Assembly: GCF_003586445.1 (NCBI RefSeq)
Contig: NZ_CP030028.1
Span: 2,060,501 to 2,124,500 of the forward strand
Length of the DNA: 64,000 nt
Reading direction: 5' to 3'
From: Bacillus sp. Y1
GTDB lineage: Bacteria; Bacillota; Bacilli; Bacillales; Cytobacillaceae
A program made the translations under genes and the position numbers. Below, in pieces: positions 37,357 to 44,893 of the stretch (the first letter of the stretch is position 1; each line of letters starts with the position of its first letter). The notes under the pieces were generated by a model that did no database searches, was not told the origin of the DNA, and saw only the letters and a program-made list of their open reading frames with translations.

Positions 37357-37563
37357 CATTATAAACACTTGATAAGTACGTAACTCAGAAAAGGGTTTCA
37401 GAAAGTTATTCACCTTAAAATATTGCTACAGAAGTGTGCATTGATACTCCGATCTAATTTACATGAATGCTTTATTTTTATTGAGGGAAGATATGTTGTA
37501 GGATTTCCAATCCTATTTGAGCACATGCTTAATAAAATTAAAAAGTAGCATGGAGGGATCATC

Positions 37564-37692
37564 ATGGGAAAAAAACATCGTGCACAAGCGAATCGTCCGA
37601 AAAAAAATAACCATATTCCTGCTGAAGCTATCGTTGCTGAACACGAAGCACATGCAAAAGAAAATTCTGCAAAAGGCAGAAAGAATACGTAG
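37564..37692 (+). CDS. Small basic hydrophilic protein
   Basis: 42 aa, MGKKHRAQANRPKKNNHIPA through to KGRKNT. A clear AGCATGGAGGGATC site precedes the ATG and a perfect terminator follows directly, so it is a real gene although very short. The protein is highly charged, without cysteine or a membrane segment, and contains AEAIVAEHEAHAKE. The composition resembles small acid-soluble/spore-associated proteins of Bacillus, but I do not recognise the family. Confidence 0.65.
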   Translation: MGKKHRAQANRPKKNNHIPAEAIVAEHEAHAKENSAKGRKNT

Positions 37693-37720
37693 GGAGGCAA
37701 TTGCCTCCCTATTTTAATTA
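37691..37720 (+). terminator. Terminator after small basic protein
   Basis: GGGAGGCAA-TTGCCTCCC palindrome followed by TATTTTAATT; it starts at the stop codon. Confidence 0.85.
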
Positions 37721-38119
37721 ATCATCTCCTTCTGAAGTAAGAATAACCAGTTCATCATGATCTTTACTTGAAAGGTTATCTGAGTAGACAAGATTTGTAT
37801 GAAATCGATAGGTAATATTGCTTGTGGTTGGTTGGAATTTATCAGTTATCACAAAAGTGAAAGGGAATTCGAGCGTTTCCTTTTCACTTAGTTGCTTCGA
37901 CATTAAAATGGTTGTTACTTCTTCAACCGTATCGAAGCTTCCATCTTCGTATTCTTTAACCAAACTACATTCAAGCCTCTTAATTTTTTGAGTTTTACGG
38001 CCTCCATGGAGATAAAAACAACCAGTTATCGTATCGCCGATTTGAGCAAATGGCTGATTAATTTTAAGGTCAACAGTAGGTGAACCGGCTTTTAGTAGCG
38101 TAGTAAATATATTAAACAA
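37718..38119 (-). CDS. Short Spo0M-like (arrestin-fold) protein
   Basis: 133 aa. A TTG start at 38117-38119 is preceded by GGAGGGTATCAA. The sequence VDLKINQPFAQIGDTITGCFYLHGGRKTQKIKRLECSLV and ETLEFPFTFVITDKFQP match the N-terminal arrestin-like half of the sporulation-control protein Spo0M. Spo0M is about 258 aa, so this protein is a half-length relative or has lost its C-terminal domain. It is the first intact gene downstream of the manganese riboswitch on the minus strand but about 265 bp away. Confidence 0.7.
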   Translation of the reverse strand: MFNIFTTLLKAGSPTVDLKINQPFAQIGDTITGCFYLHGGRKTQKIKRLECSLVKEYEDGSFDTVEEVTTILMSKQLSEKETLEFPFTFVITDKFQPTTSNITYRFHTNLVYSDNLSSKDHDELVILTSEGDD

Positions 38120-38384
38120 TTGATACCCTCCATTTTATGGATAAACTAATTATTTGAGTGTTTATATTTTCAGTATTAGATTGTAAAGCTATGAATCTAG
38201 GTGGCGAATATGTTTCTAAGGTCAATATTGAAAGTACATAGAGTTTTAATGTAATAAATAGTGTTAACAAAATAAAGATACGCCTGTGTGAATCACTGTC
38301 CAACTAAACTATCTTCTCCTCTTTTATAAAAGTAAATAATAGGTGATAGTGATGCGTTTAGATGGTCATTCTCCTCCTTGTAAA
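38120..38384 (-). pseudogene. Degenerate region where a riboswitch-controlled gene would be expected
   Basis: Directly after the riboswitch terminator, the minus strand has a good ribosome binding site (CAAGGAGGAGA) and an ATG, but the frame stops after three codons (ATG ACC ATC TAA). Farther on, a 63-codon frame with a hydrophobic start (RRIFILLTLFITLKLYVLSI, TTG at 38301-38303) overlaps the Spo0M-like gene and has no convincing homology. I infer a lost exporter gene; the sequence itself shows only the absence of a proper reading frame. Confidence 0.35.
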
Positions 38385-38545
38385 TAAATAAAAAGCCTCT
38401 ACCATAAATGATAAAGGCTGGGTTTCATATATTTCCTTTACCGAATGGCAAAGGTCTCGCAAACAACAAATACGTTGCCAGTTAAGCCGGTGATTGAAAT
38501 CACGTAATGTCGACATAACTGTTAGCTACTCCCCTTTGGAGTATA
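38385..38545 (-). promoter_or_regulatory. yybP-ykoY manganese riboswitch with terminator
   Basis: Read on the minus strand from about 38545: CCAAAGGGGAGTAGC, GTCGACATTACG, ATCACCGGCTTAACTGGCAACG, then GCGAGACCTTTGCC...GGTAAAGG. These are the conserved blocks of the yybP-ykoY aptamer in the right order. A terminator AGCCT...AGGCTTTTTATTT (38385-38415) follows. Known members bind Mn2+ and turn on exporters (TerC, MntP, P-type ATPases, UPF0016). No such gene lies downstream here. Confidence 0.92.
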
Positions 38546-38626
38546 TAACTTATTGTACAGTCGTAACTCGAAGGACTGTATAAAATATAATAATATATCA
38601 ACTTAATTCACGTCAATAGGATTTAT

Positions 38627-38862
38627 TTAGTCTTCGTCTCCTCCAAAGATATCTCCAAGATAAAAATCCTCAAATTCTTCCATTTCATCGTCAAAGCCCA
38701 TGGCCTCTACTGCGCTTCCCATCATTTCACTTAAAAGAAGACCTCCAAGTACTCCCATAGCTAAACCTCCGATCATCCCTCCGATTGGATTAGACGAACG
38801 TGGACTATATCCGCCAGGGATTGAATAGGAAAATGGTTGAGTAAAAGAATGAGGACGTTCAC
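38627..38862 (-). pseudogene. N-terminally truncated gene (Gly-rich, acidic tail)
   Basis: The C-terminal 78 or so residues look real: PGGYSPRSSNPIGGMIGGLA, a glycine-rich hydrophobic segment LGGLLLSEMMGSAVEAMGF, and an acidic end (DDEMEEFEDFYLGDIFGGDED). There is no usable start: the open frame continues upstream to 38932 only by reading antisense through an unrelated gene tail on the plus strand. The gene is therefore probably broken at about 38.86 kb. No family is recognised. Confidence 0.45.
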
Positions 38863-38955
38863 TTGCTTCAGTCAAGTTCTGATGTAGGAATAGGCATAAT
38901 TGAAGATAACGGGGTAAAAGACTGGACGCCAAAAAAGCTTGAAGAATTAGTTTGA
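38860..38955 (+). pseudogene. Remnant of a gene 3' end
   Basis: In one plus frame the sequence reads SSDVGIGIIEDNGVKDWTPK and then KLEELV and a stop. The composition is that of a normal protein C-terminus. A stop codon lies in frame about ten codons upstream, in sequence belonging to the truncated minus-strand gene, so only about 30 codons remain. The parent family is not identified. Confidence 0.4.
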
Positions 38956-39050
38956 GATTAGATAAGAGGCCTTAAGGGCTTCTTTTTTAAATAGTTTTTT
39001 AGAAAGGGAGCTCATGTTAAAATAAGAGACCATCTCCTAATTCAGATGGT

Positions 39051-39482
39051 CTACTGCTGTAGTAATTGTCTTAAAAAGTCAGCATGTCTTCGATTTGTAT
39101 CAATGACTTCTTCAACGATTTGTCTGCTTTTAGGATCTAAATCTCCTCTTACAAGTTCTTCTGAATAGTGTACACCATAATCATCTACACCTTTTAAGGC
39201 ATCCTCAAGGATATCTTTAGGATCCTCTGAGAGCATCATCCGATGTAAATAACCTTGCATGGCTCCTGTTATCCCTTCGCTATCAGCTGGTACACCACTT
39301 AAATTTTGAATCCGTTCGGCAAGTATTTGGGCATTGTGCTTTGTTTCCTGTTGCATTGACTGAAAATGTCTTCTTAGTTCCTCATCAGCGACTTTTTCAA
39401 TATAGTGCTCCATCGAGCGGATCCCCATGTAAGTACCCTTTAGTAGGGCATTTAGTTCTGCAATAACTGTCTCATTTTTCAT
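39051..39482 (-). CDS. DUF2383 ferritin-like protein
   Basis: 143 aa. The ATG at 39482 is chosen for its AAAGGATG site (spacing eight); the open frame upstream has no ribosome binding site. The sequence is a predicted four-helix bundle: ALLKGTYMGIRSMEHYIEKVADEELRRHFQSMQQETKHNAQILAERI then GAMQGYLHRMM and VIDTNRRHADFLRQLL. The paired E..E..H patterns recall ferritin-like di-iron proteins and match DUF2383. Function is unknown, perhaps spore- or stress-related. It is monocistronic. Confidence 0.7.
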   Translation of the reverse strand: MKNETVIAELNALLKGTYMGIRSMEHYIEKVADEELRRHFQSMQQETKHNAQILAERIQNLSGVPADSEGITGAMQGYLHRMMLSEDPKDILEDALKGVDDYGVHYSEELVRGDLDPKSRQIVEEVIDTNRRHADFLRQLLQQ

Positions 39483-39618
39483 AAAAGCACATCCTTTCAT
39501 TATATTTTTAGGAGTTCCTTTTGAAATATTCGTTTTTTTACTAAAAAAGGATAAACTTATCCTCATTAATGAATTTGTGTGCTTTTATAGAATATATTTT
39601 AGTAAGGAAGCGGGGCAA

Positions 39619-39825
39619 CTAGTTCCACTTCTTAATGCGCTCAATATTGTCCAAATAATGGGAGACAATGTCTATAAACGAATAGCGAGAATCCCCAATT
39701 AGGTATTCAATTGAGTTTTCATCTCCGATGTCATTGTTTCTTGTGTGACTGAATCGTGGCTTCACATGGTTATTTTGAATTAATGCTTTTGCAAGCTCAA
39801 TGGCTAATTTTTTATTTTCGTTCAC
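39619..39825 (-). CDS. Small protein of unknown function
   Basis: 68 aa with a GTG start behind GGAGGTGGTTTGA. The sequence MNENKKLAIELAKALIQNNH is followed by GDSRYSFIDIVSHYLDNIERI. It is charged, probably helical, with no membrane segment or cysteine. It diverges from the YrzF-like kinase gene, with about 130 bp between them. No family is recognised. The good ribosome binding site is the main support. Confidence 0.55.
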   Translation of the reverse strand: MNENKKLAIELAKALIQNNHVKPRFSHTRNNDIGDENSIEYLIGDSRYSFIDIVSHYLDNIERIKKWN

Positions 39826-39956
39826 TCAAACCACCTCCAAGATAATAAATACCTATTAACGGGTTGTCCATTATATGACAGGTCATAATATTTTATTAAC
39901 TTGAATGATTGTGATACCCTAACTAAATAGATTTCAAGATAGATAGGGGGCTGAAT

Positions 39957-40622
39957 ATGGAAAAAGAATGTGAAATTATTGATGAGCTCCTGTCCCATAT
40001 AACCATTTCTTCGAATCCAAATAATCAACCCGTTTCGATTCAGGGGAATGTAAAAGAATTGAAGTGTATTGGTGTTGGTACGGATGCAGCTGTTTTCCAA
40101 TATATTCATGCGCCAGCCTATGCATATAAACTGTTTGCTAATGATAAATTAGAAAAAATTCAGATGGAAGCAAAGGTGTATGAAAAACTGGGATCTTCTC
40201 CTTATTTTTCGACCTGCTATGAAGCAAGAGACCGGTATCTAGTCGTAAGTTATGAGTCAGGCATCACACTTTATGATTGTCTTCAGCAAGGGATTCATAT
40301 TCCGTTACAGGTGATTCAAGAGGTGGATAAAGCGAGAGCTTACGCAAGAAAGAAGGGTTTAAATCCTCGTGATATTCACTTGAAAAATATTCTATTACAA
40401 GATGACAAAGTGAAAATCATCGATGTATCTGAATATTTATTACCTGGAGATGACGGTCGGTGGGAGCATTTAAAAAGAGGATACGAGGAGTATTATCGTT
40501 TAATAGATGGAAAATCCATTCCTGCATGGCTGTTAGAAACGGTTAGAAAAAGCTATAACAATAGACAAACAACAAGCATTGAAGATTTCTTTAAGGATGT
40601 ATGGAAGTTGAAGTGGTTTTAG
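39957..40622 (+). CDS. YrzF-like Ser/Thr protein kinase homologue
   Basis: 221 aa; the ATG follows AGATAGGGGGCTGAAT. A reduced kinase fold is visible: glycine-loop-like IGVGTDAAVFQYI, Lys in AYAYKLFAND, Glu in MEAKVYEKLG, catalytic-loop RDIHLKNILLQ (with I-H for H-R and the N at +5) and DVSE in place of DFG. It resembles the short Bacillus YrzF-type kinases. Whether it is active is uncertain, because the HRD and DFG motifs are altered. A weak AGAG/CTCT hairpin with seven T residues follows (40626-40650). Confidence 0.68.
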   Translation: MEKECEIIDELLSHITISSNPNNQPVSIQGNVKELKCIGVGTDAAVFQYIHAPAYAYKLFANDKLEKIQMEAKVYEKLGSSPYFSTCYEARDRYLVVSYESGITLYDCLQQGIHIPLQVIQEVDKARAYARKKGLNPRDIHLKNILLQDDKVKIIDVSEYLLPGDDGRWEHLKRGYEEYYRLIDGKSIPAWLLETVRKSYNNRQTTSIEDFFKDVWKLKWF

Positions 40623-40687
40623 GAGGAAGTGAGAGCTTTCTCTTTTTTTATGAAGAGTTTAAAAGGATTTTTTGTGAAATACGAGTA

Positions 40688-40734
40688 AAATACGAACAAT
40701 AAATGTTTACGGATATTAAAAGTTCGTATATAAT
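40688..40734 (+). promoter_or_regulatory. PurR box pair overlapping the pbuG promoter
   Basis: AAATACGAACAAT (40688-40700) and the inverted ATATACGAACTTT (40719-40731) each match the PurBox consensus AWWWCCGAACWWT with a single mismatch at the first C. They are about 18 bp apart, as expected for PurR. The promoter TTTACG (40706-40711)-N17-TATAAT (40729-40734) runs through them. Confidence 0.72.
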
Positions 40735-40753
40735 ACATTTTGTTGTGATTTTT

Positions 40754-40822
40754 CATTCGTATATTCTTAGAAATATGGTCTAAGAGTCTCTACTAGGAAC
40801 CGTTAATTCCTAACTACGAATG
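40754..40822 (+). promoter_or_regulatory. Purine (guanine-type) riboswitch aptamer
   Basis: P1 arms CATTCGTA and TACGAATG are perfect. Between them are AATATGG, GTCTCTAC, CCGTTAA and the 3' junction AACTAC, the conserved purine aptamer elements. The base in the specificity position of the 3' junction (C in AACTAC) indicates guanine/hypoxanthine rather than adenine. The following terminator (40808-40866) shares the 3' P1 strand, so ligand binding should promote termination. Confidence 0.93.
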
Positions 40823-40866
40823 GGTAGGAGAAGTCTACCCATTTATAGTTAGGAATTTTTAATTTT
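40808..40866 (+). terminator. Riboswitch terminator of pbuG
   Basis: CCTAACTA-CGA-ATGGGTAG pairs with CTACCCAT-TTA-TAGTTAGG, followed by AATTTTTAATTTTT. It overlaps the 3' side of aptamer P1. Confidence 0.9.
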
Positions 40867-40877
40867 TAGGAGGATTT

Positions 40878-42167
40878 ATGGAACGCTTTTTTCAGTTAAA
40901 GGAATTAGGAACAAATGTAAAAACCGAGATTCTTGCAGGAATCACTACCTTTTTAACGATGGTGTATATCATCTTTGTAAACCCTGCGATTCTTTCAGCG
41001 GCAGGAGTACCTTTTAATCAAGTGTTTGTGGCGACGATTGCCTCAGCCGTTATCGGTACGTTGATCATGGCTCTATTTGCAAAGTATCCTATCGCCATTG
41101 CTCCAGGGATGGGGATGAATGCTTACTTTACAAGTGTAGTAGCTGTACATGGAATCAGTTATCAAGTTGTTTTTGGAGCTGTGTTTTTAGCAGGTGTGTT
41201 ATTTCTATTATTATCCTTTACGAAGTTGCGAGAAACATTAATACATTCCATTCCAGCTTCTTTAAAATATGGGATTACATCAGGAATTGGTCTTTTCATA
41301 GCATTTATTGGATTAAAAATGGCGGGAATTGTCGTTGCCAATCCAGATAATTTAGTAGCTTTTGGGGATCTTCATCAACCGGTAACAATTTTATCTATCG
41401 TCGGATTGTTCGTAACTCTTATTTTGATTGCTCGTAAAGTAAATGGTGCATTGTTTATTGGAATGCTTGTAACAGCTGTGATTGGTTACGTTACAGGCGA
41501 TTTAAAATTTGATGGAGTGGTTGCAACTCCACCACCAATTGTCTTTTTTGATATTGATATCATGGGTGTTTTCACAAACGGATTGTATACGGTTGTTTTT
41601 GCCTTTTTACTCGTTACGATTTTTGATACAACTGGAACGATGATTGGGGTAGCGGAACAAGCTGGTCTGATGAAAAACGGAAATTTGCCAAAGGTAAAAT
41701 CTGCACTAATGGCAGATGCGGTAGCGACAACAGTTGGATCAACCTTAGGAACAAGTCCATCAAGCGCGTATATTGAGTCATCAACTGGGGTGGCTGCTGG
41801 TGGTCGTTCCGGTTTAACTTCAATGGTAGTGGCCATTCTGTTTTTCTTGGCATTATTCTTTTCGCCAATCGTGTCTGCGATTTCATCACTACCTGCGATA
41901 ACAGCTCCTACATTAATTATCGTTGGCTGTTATATGATGGAGGGGTTATCAAAAATCAATTGGAAGATCTTTGATGAAGCATTTCCTGCGTTTGCAATCA
42001 TTCTCACGATGCCTTTAACAGCTAGTATTGCAACCGGAATCTCCATTGGATTCATCACTTATCCATTAATGAAATTGGTAAGTGGCAAAGGAAAAGAAGT
42101 TCATCCCATTTTATATGTTTTTGGAGCAATCTTTATTTTGCAAATGATTTTCTTTCCTTCCCATTAA
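40878..42167 (+). CDS. pbuG: Hypoxanthine/guanine permease (NCS2 family)
   Basis: 429 aa with about 12-14 membrane segments. AzgA-type signatures: EILAGITTFLTMVYIIFVNP, IAPGMGMNAYFTSVV, VTIFDTTGTMIGVAEQAG and LGTSPSSAYIESSTGVAAGGRSGLTS. The expression platform (PurR boxes plus guanine riboswitch) supports uptake of hypoxanthine and guanine. The ATG follows TAGGAGG. Two hairpins after the stop act as terminators. Confidence 0.92.
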   Translation: MERFFQLKELGTNVKTEILAGITTFLTMVYIIFVNPAILSAAGVPFNQVFVATIASAVIGTLIMALFAKYPIAIAPGMGMNAYFTSVVAVHGISYQVVFGAVFLAGVLFLLLSFTKLRETLIHSIPASLKYGITSGIGLFIAFIGLKMAGIVVANPDNLVAFGDLHQPVTILSIVGLFVTLILIARKVNGALFIGMLVTAVIGYVTGDLKFDGVVATPPPIVFFDIDIMGVFTNGLYTVVFAFLLVTIFDTTGTMIGVAEQAGLMKNGNLPKVKSALMADAVATTVGSTLGTSPSSAYIESSTGVAAGGRSGLTSMVVAILFFLALFFSPIVSAISSLPAITAPTLIIVGCYMMEGLSKINWKIFDEAFPAFAIILTMPLTASIATGISIGFITYPLMKLVSGKGKEVHPILYVFGAIFILQMIFFPSH

Positions 42168-42173
42168 TCTTTT

Positions 42174-42207
42174 AAATGAGTTGCTTAGGCAACTCATTTT
42201 TGTGTTT
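42174..42207 (+). terminator. Terminator after pbuG
   Basis: AAATGAGTTGC / GCAACTCATTT stem followed by TTG. Confidence 0.85.
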
Positions 42208-42211
42208 CTAG

Positions 42212-42256
42212 TGAAAAAGGACGTTAAAATCGATGGTTTAACGTCCTTTTTCAAAT
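42212..42256. terminator. Bidirectional hairpin between pbuG and a small minus-strand gene
   Basis: AAAAAGGACGTTAAA / TTTAACGTCCTTTTT perfect 15-bp stem; the A and T ends make it work in both directions. Confidence 0.85.
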
Positions 42257-42274
42257 CCTGGAAAAACAATCTTT

Positions 42275-42421
42275 TTACACATCTGAAGAATCATCATAAT
42301 CATATCGGAAACCATCTTTTTGTGCTGAGGTGTTCTGCTCAGTGTTCATTTCGTTTTTATTTTGTAATTCTTGTTTATCATTGGTTACAGAAGAGTTAGG
42401 TTGATTTTTATTTACATTCAT
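42275..42421 (-). CDS. Small hydrophilic protein of unknown function
   Basis: 48 aa, MNVNKNQPNSSVTNDKQELQ to DGFRYDYDDSSDV. The start has a good AGGGAGGCCAAATTAG site and a strong terminator follows its stop, supporting a real gene. It is rich in Asn, Gln and Asp, with no hydrophobic segment. Low-complexity short proteins of this kind in Bacillus are often spore-associated, but the family is not recognised. Confidence 0.55.
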   Translation of the reverse strand: MNVNKNQPNSSVTNDKQELQNKNEMNTEQNTSAQKDGFRYDYDDSSDV

Positions 42422-42578
42422 CTAATTTGGCCTCCCTTACTCAATGTTTCTTCAAATATTGTTCCTGTATTTTTCTTTCTTATACTGTTAAGGAAACTAA
42501 TGTTTAAACAAAAAATCTGTACATTAAAGGCGTTTCTTTAGGTTAAACTGTGAACAAACACTTGAGAGGATAGTGGGT

Positions 42579-43085
42579 ATGCACGTTACTATTGCGATAC
42601 TAACCATCTTGGCAGCGATGAAGTGGGGAAAAGGGAAAAACTGGCGCGAATATCATCCCAGTATGCTATTTATTTCCACAGGTGGTTTGCTGTATGAATA
42701 TATCGTACAAGACAATACATTGTGGAAATTTCATCCTGATTTTCTCTATGGTCATGAAATGGTTGTCATTGTTTATGCAATAAGCACCATGCCTATTAGT
42801 ATATTTTTATTTCTCTCCCACTTTCCTGAGAAATGGCTCCAACGTATCCTTTACATATTTGTTTGGTCCGGAATTTATATATCCGTTGAATGGATTTTGC
42901 ACATGTTTGACCGAATATCGTATCAAAATGATTGGACCTTACTGTATTCATTTCTATTTGATCTTGTGATGTTTTCGGTTATTGCTTTACATCATAATAA
43001 ACCACTTCCAGCATATATCATTTCTTTATGTATTATCATTTTCTTAATTGCACAGTTTGATATTCCGTTTAAATTTGCAAAATAG
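42579..43085 (+). CDS. CBO0543-family integral membrane protein (second copy)
   Basis: 168 aa. The ATG at 42579 is preferred over a GTG at 42573 because GAGAGGATAG lies nine bases upstream. It has five hydrophobic helices and the family's pattern: EYHPSMLFISTGGLLYEYIVQDNTLWKFHPDFLYGHEMVVIVYAI and WSGIYISVEWILHMFDRISY. It is related to the gene at 11773-12357 in topology and motif order. Function is unknown. A terminator follows. Confidence 0.65.
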   Translation: MHVTIAILTILAAMKWGKGKNWREYHPSMLFISTGGLLYEYIVQDNTLWKFHPDFLYGHEMVVIVYAISTMPISIFLFLSHFPEKWLQRILYIFVWSGIYISVEWILHMFDRISYQNDWTLLYSFLFDLVMFSVIALHHNKPLPAYIISLCIIIFLIAQFDIPFKFAK

Positions 43086-43131
43086 CCAAAGTTGTTTGGA
43101 CATTCGTTCGATACATCTTTGGCTTTTATGT
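43084..43131 (+). terminator. Terminator after second CBO0543-family gene
   Basis: AGCCAAAG / CTTTGGCT stem with a long loop, followed by TTTATG. Confidence 0.7.
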
Positions 43132-43214
43132 TACTCCAAGTTCTTGACTTATAAAATCATCTATTTTATAATATCTTTAAATCAAGATATTTAATTTCGA
43201 ATTAATTTTAAAGT

Positions 43215-43236
43215 TATATCTCAGTTTCGAGATATA
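43215..43236. promoter_or_regulatory. MhqR-type operator
   Basis: TATATCTC-AGTTTC-GAGATATA is an 8+6+8 perfect-arm dyad. The B. subtilis MhqR site has the same TATCTC...GAGATA arms. It is located 73 bp before the first gene of an mhq-like cluster. An AAATCAAGATATTTAATTTCG stretch just upstream may hold a weaker second site. Confidence 0.72.
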
Positions 43237-43308
43237 ATGGATAAAATAGATGATCCTTATTTAGGTAACAAATATTAATAATAATCTAACCAATAGGAGT
43301 GGTTAATA

Positions 43309-44247
43309 ATGGTCAAAAAAAGTATGGGTATACATCATATTACAGCGATTGTCGGACACCCTCAAGAAAATGTGGATTTTTACTCAGGTGTGTTAGGGCT
43401 TCGATTAGTCAAACAAACGGTGAACTTCGACGACCCGGGAACATATCACCTCTATTTTGGAAATGAAGGTGGAAAACCAGGAACCATTATTACCTTTTTT
43501 CCGTGGGCTGGTGCTCGTCAGGGGGTAATTGGTGACGGTCAAGTAGGTGTTACTTCCTATGTAGTTCCTAAAGGAGCTATTCAATTTTGGGAAGGAAGAT
43601 TAGAGAAGTTTAACATCCCGTTTACAAAGCTCGAACGCTTTGGTGAAAATTATCTAGAGTTTGATGATCCTCATGGGTTACATCTTGAGATAGTTGAAAG
43701 AGAAGCAGGAGAACCGAATAGATGGGAATTTGGAGGGATTACATTAGAGTATGCGATTAAGGGATTTGGGGGAGCAACTCTATTATCGACTCAACCGAAC
43801 AAAACAGCAGACCTGTTAGAAAAAGTAATGGGGCTTGAAAAGGTAGGTGAGGAAGGAGATATTGTTCGTTTCCAGTCTACAGCAGACATCGGAAACATGA
43901 TTGATTTAAAACGAACACCAATCGGGCGTGGACAAATGGGTGTTGGTACGGTTCATCATATCGCTTGGAGAGCAGAAGATGATGCCGATCAATTGGACTG
44001 GAAAAAGCACGTGGAAGCAAATGGGTATGGGGTAACTCCTGTTCAAGATCGAAATTACTTTAACGCAATCTACTTTAGAGAGCAGGGAGAAATCTTATTT
44101 GAAATTGCAACAGATCCTCCAGGGTTTGCTCATGATGAGTCTGTAGAAACGATGGGAGGAAAGCTCATGTTGCCAAGCCAATATGAGACTCATCGTCATC
44201 AAATAGAACAAGTTCTGCTTCCGTTTGAAGTAAGAGAGCTAGATTAA
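43309..44247 (+). CDS. Ring-cleaving dioxygenase, MhqO/MhqA-like (VOC fold)
   Basis: 312 aa, two tandem VOC domains. Motifs: MGIHHITAIVGHPQENVDFYSGVLGLRLVKQTVNF, YLEFDDPHGLHLEIVE, GTVHHIAWRAED and GEILFEIATDPPGF, supplying the His/His/Glu metal ligands. B. subtilis MhqA/E/O proteins detoxify quinones and catechols and are repressed by MhqR, for which a matching operator is present upstream. The gene begins a four-gene operon; ATAGGAGTGG precedes its ATG. A paralogue is two genes downstream. Confidence 0.86.
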   Translation: MVKKSMGIHHITAIVGHPQENVDFYSGVLGLRLVKQTVNFDDPGTYHLYFGNEGGKPGTIITFFPWAGARQGVIGDGQVGVTSYVVPKGAIQFWEGRLEKFNIPFTKLERFGENYLEFDDPHGLHLEIVEREAGEPNRWEFGGITLEYAIKGFGGATLLSTQPNKTADLLEKVMGLEKVGEEGDIVRFQSTADIGNMIDLKRTPIGRGQMGVGTVHHIAWRAEDDADQLDWKKHVEANGYGVTPVQDRNYFNAIYFREQGEILFEIATDPPGFAHDESVETMGGKLMLPSQYETHRHQIEQVLLPFEVRELD

Positions 44248-44265
44248 GACGAGGGGGTTGATTAC

Positions 44266-44874
44266 ATGCTTTCCATTAATCCGTCAGCATTGTCCGAGAG
44301 AGAAAATTACAAGCTGTTAATCGGTAGTATTATCCCAAGACCGATTGCATTTGTTACCTCATTATCGGTAGAGGGAGTACTAAACGGTGCTCCTTTCAGC
44401 TACTTTAACATTGTATCCTCCAATCCTCCTTTGATTTCTTTATCTATACAGAGATCAGGTGGGAACCAAAAGGATACAGCAAGAAACATTCTTCATTCGA
44501 AGGAATTTGTTATCCATGTGGTTGATGAAGAAAATGTACAGAAAATAAACGAAACTGCAGCAACTCTTCCGCCTGATGAAAGTGAAATTGAGCTAGTTCA
44601 ATTCACTCCAGTGAACAGTGTGAAAGTTGCTGTACCAGGAATAAATGAGTCGAAAATCCGGTTCGAGTGTACGTTAGAGCAGTCACTGGAGTTAGGTGGA
44701 GGAGATACACCTGGGTGTGATTTGATCATTGGAAAAATCGTTCAGTTTCACATCGACCCAGCCATTTATCACGAAGGGAAGATTGATCCAAGAGCCCTGG
44801 GAGCGGTAAGTCGGCTAGCCGGAATCAATTATGCCAAAATAGGTGACATCTTTTCGATCGAAAGACCAAAATAA
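44266..44874 (+). CDS. Flavin reductase-like FMN-binding protein
   Basis: 202 aa, 19 bp after the dioxygenase gene, with GACGAGGGGG before the ATG. The split-barrel FMN-binding motifs LIGSIIPRPIAFVTSLSVEGVLNGAPFSYFNIVSSNPP and KDTARNILHSKEFVIHVVDE are typical of the flavin reductase/PadR-unrelated FMN-binding family. It may supply reduced flavin or reduce quinones directly. The second half, GGDTPGCDLIIGKIVQFHIDPAIY, is also characteristic. Its role is inferred from the quinone-detoxification context. Confidence 0.82.
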   Translation: MLSINPSALSERENYKLLIGSIIPRPIAFVTSLSVEGVLNGAPFSYFNIVSSNPPLISLSIQRSGGNQKDTARNILHSKEFVIHVVDEENVQKINETAATLPPDESEIELVQFTPVNSVKVAVPGINESKIRFECTLEQSLELGGGDTPGCDLIIGKIVQFHIDPAIYHEGKIDPRALGAVSRLAGINYAKIGDIFSIERPK

Positions 44875-44893
44875 CAAAGCGGGTGGGGAAAAC

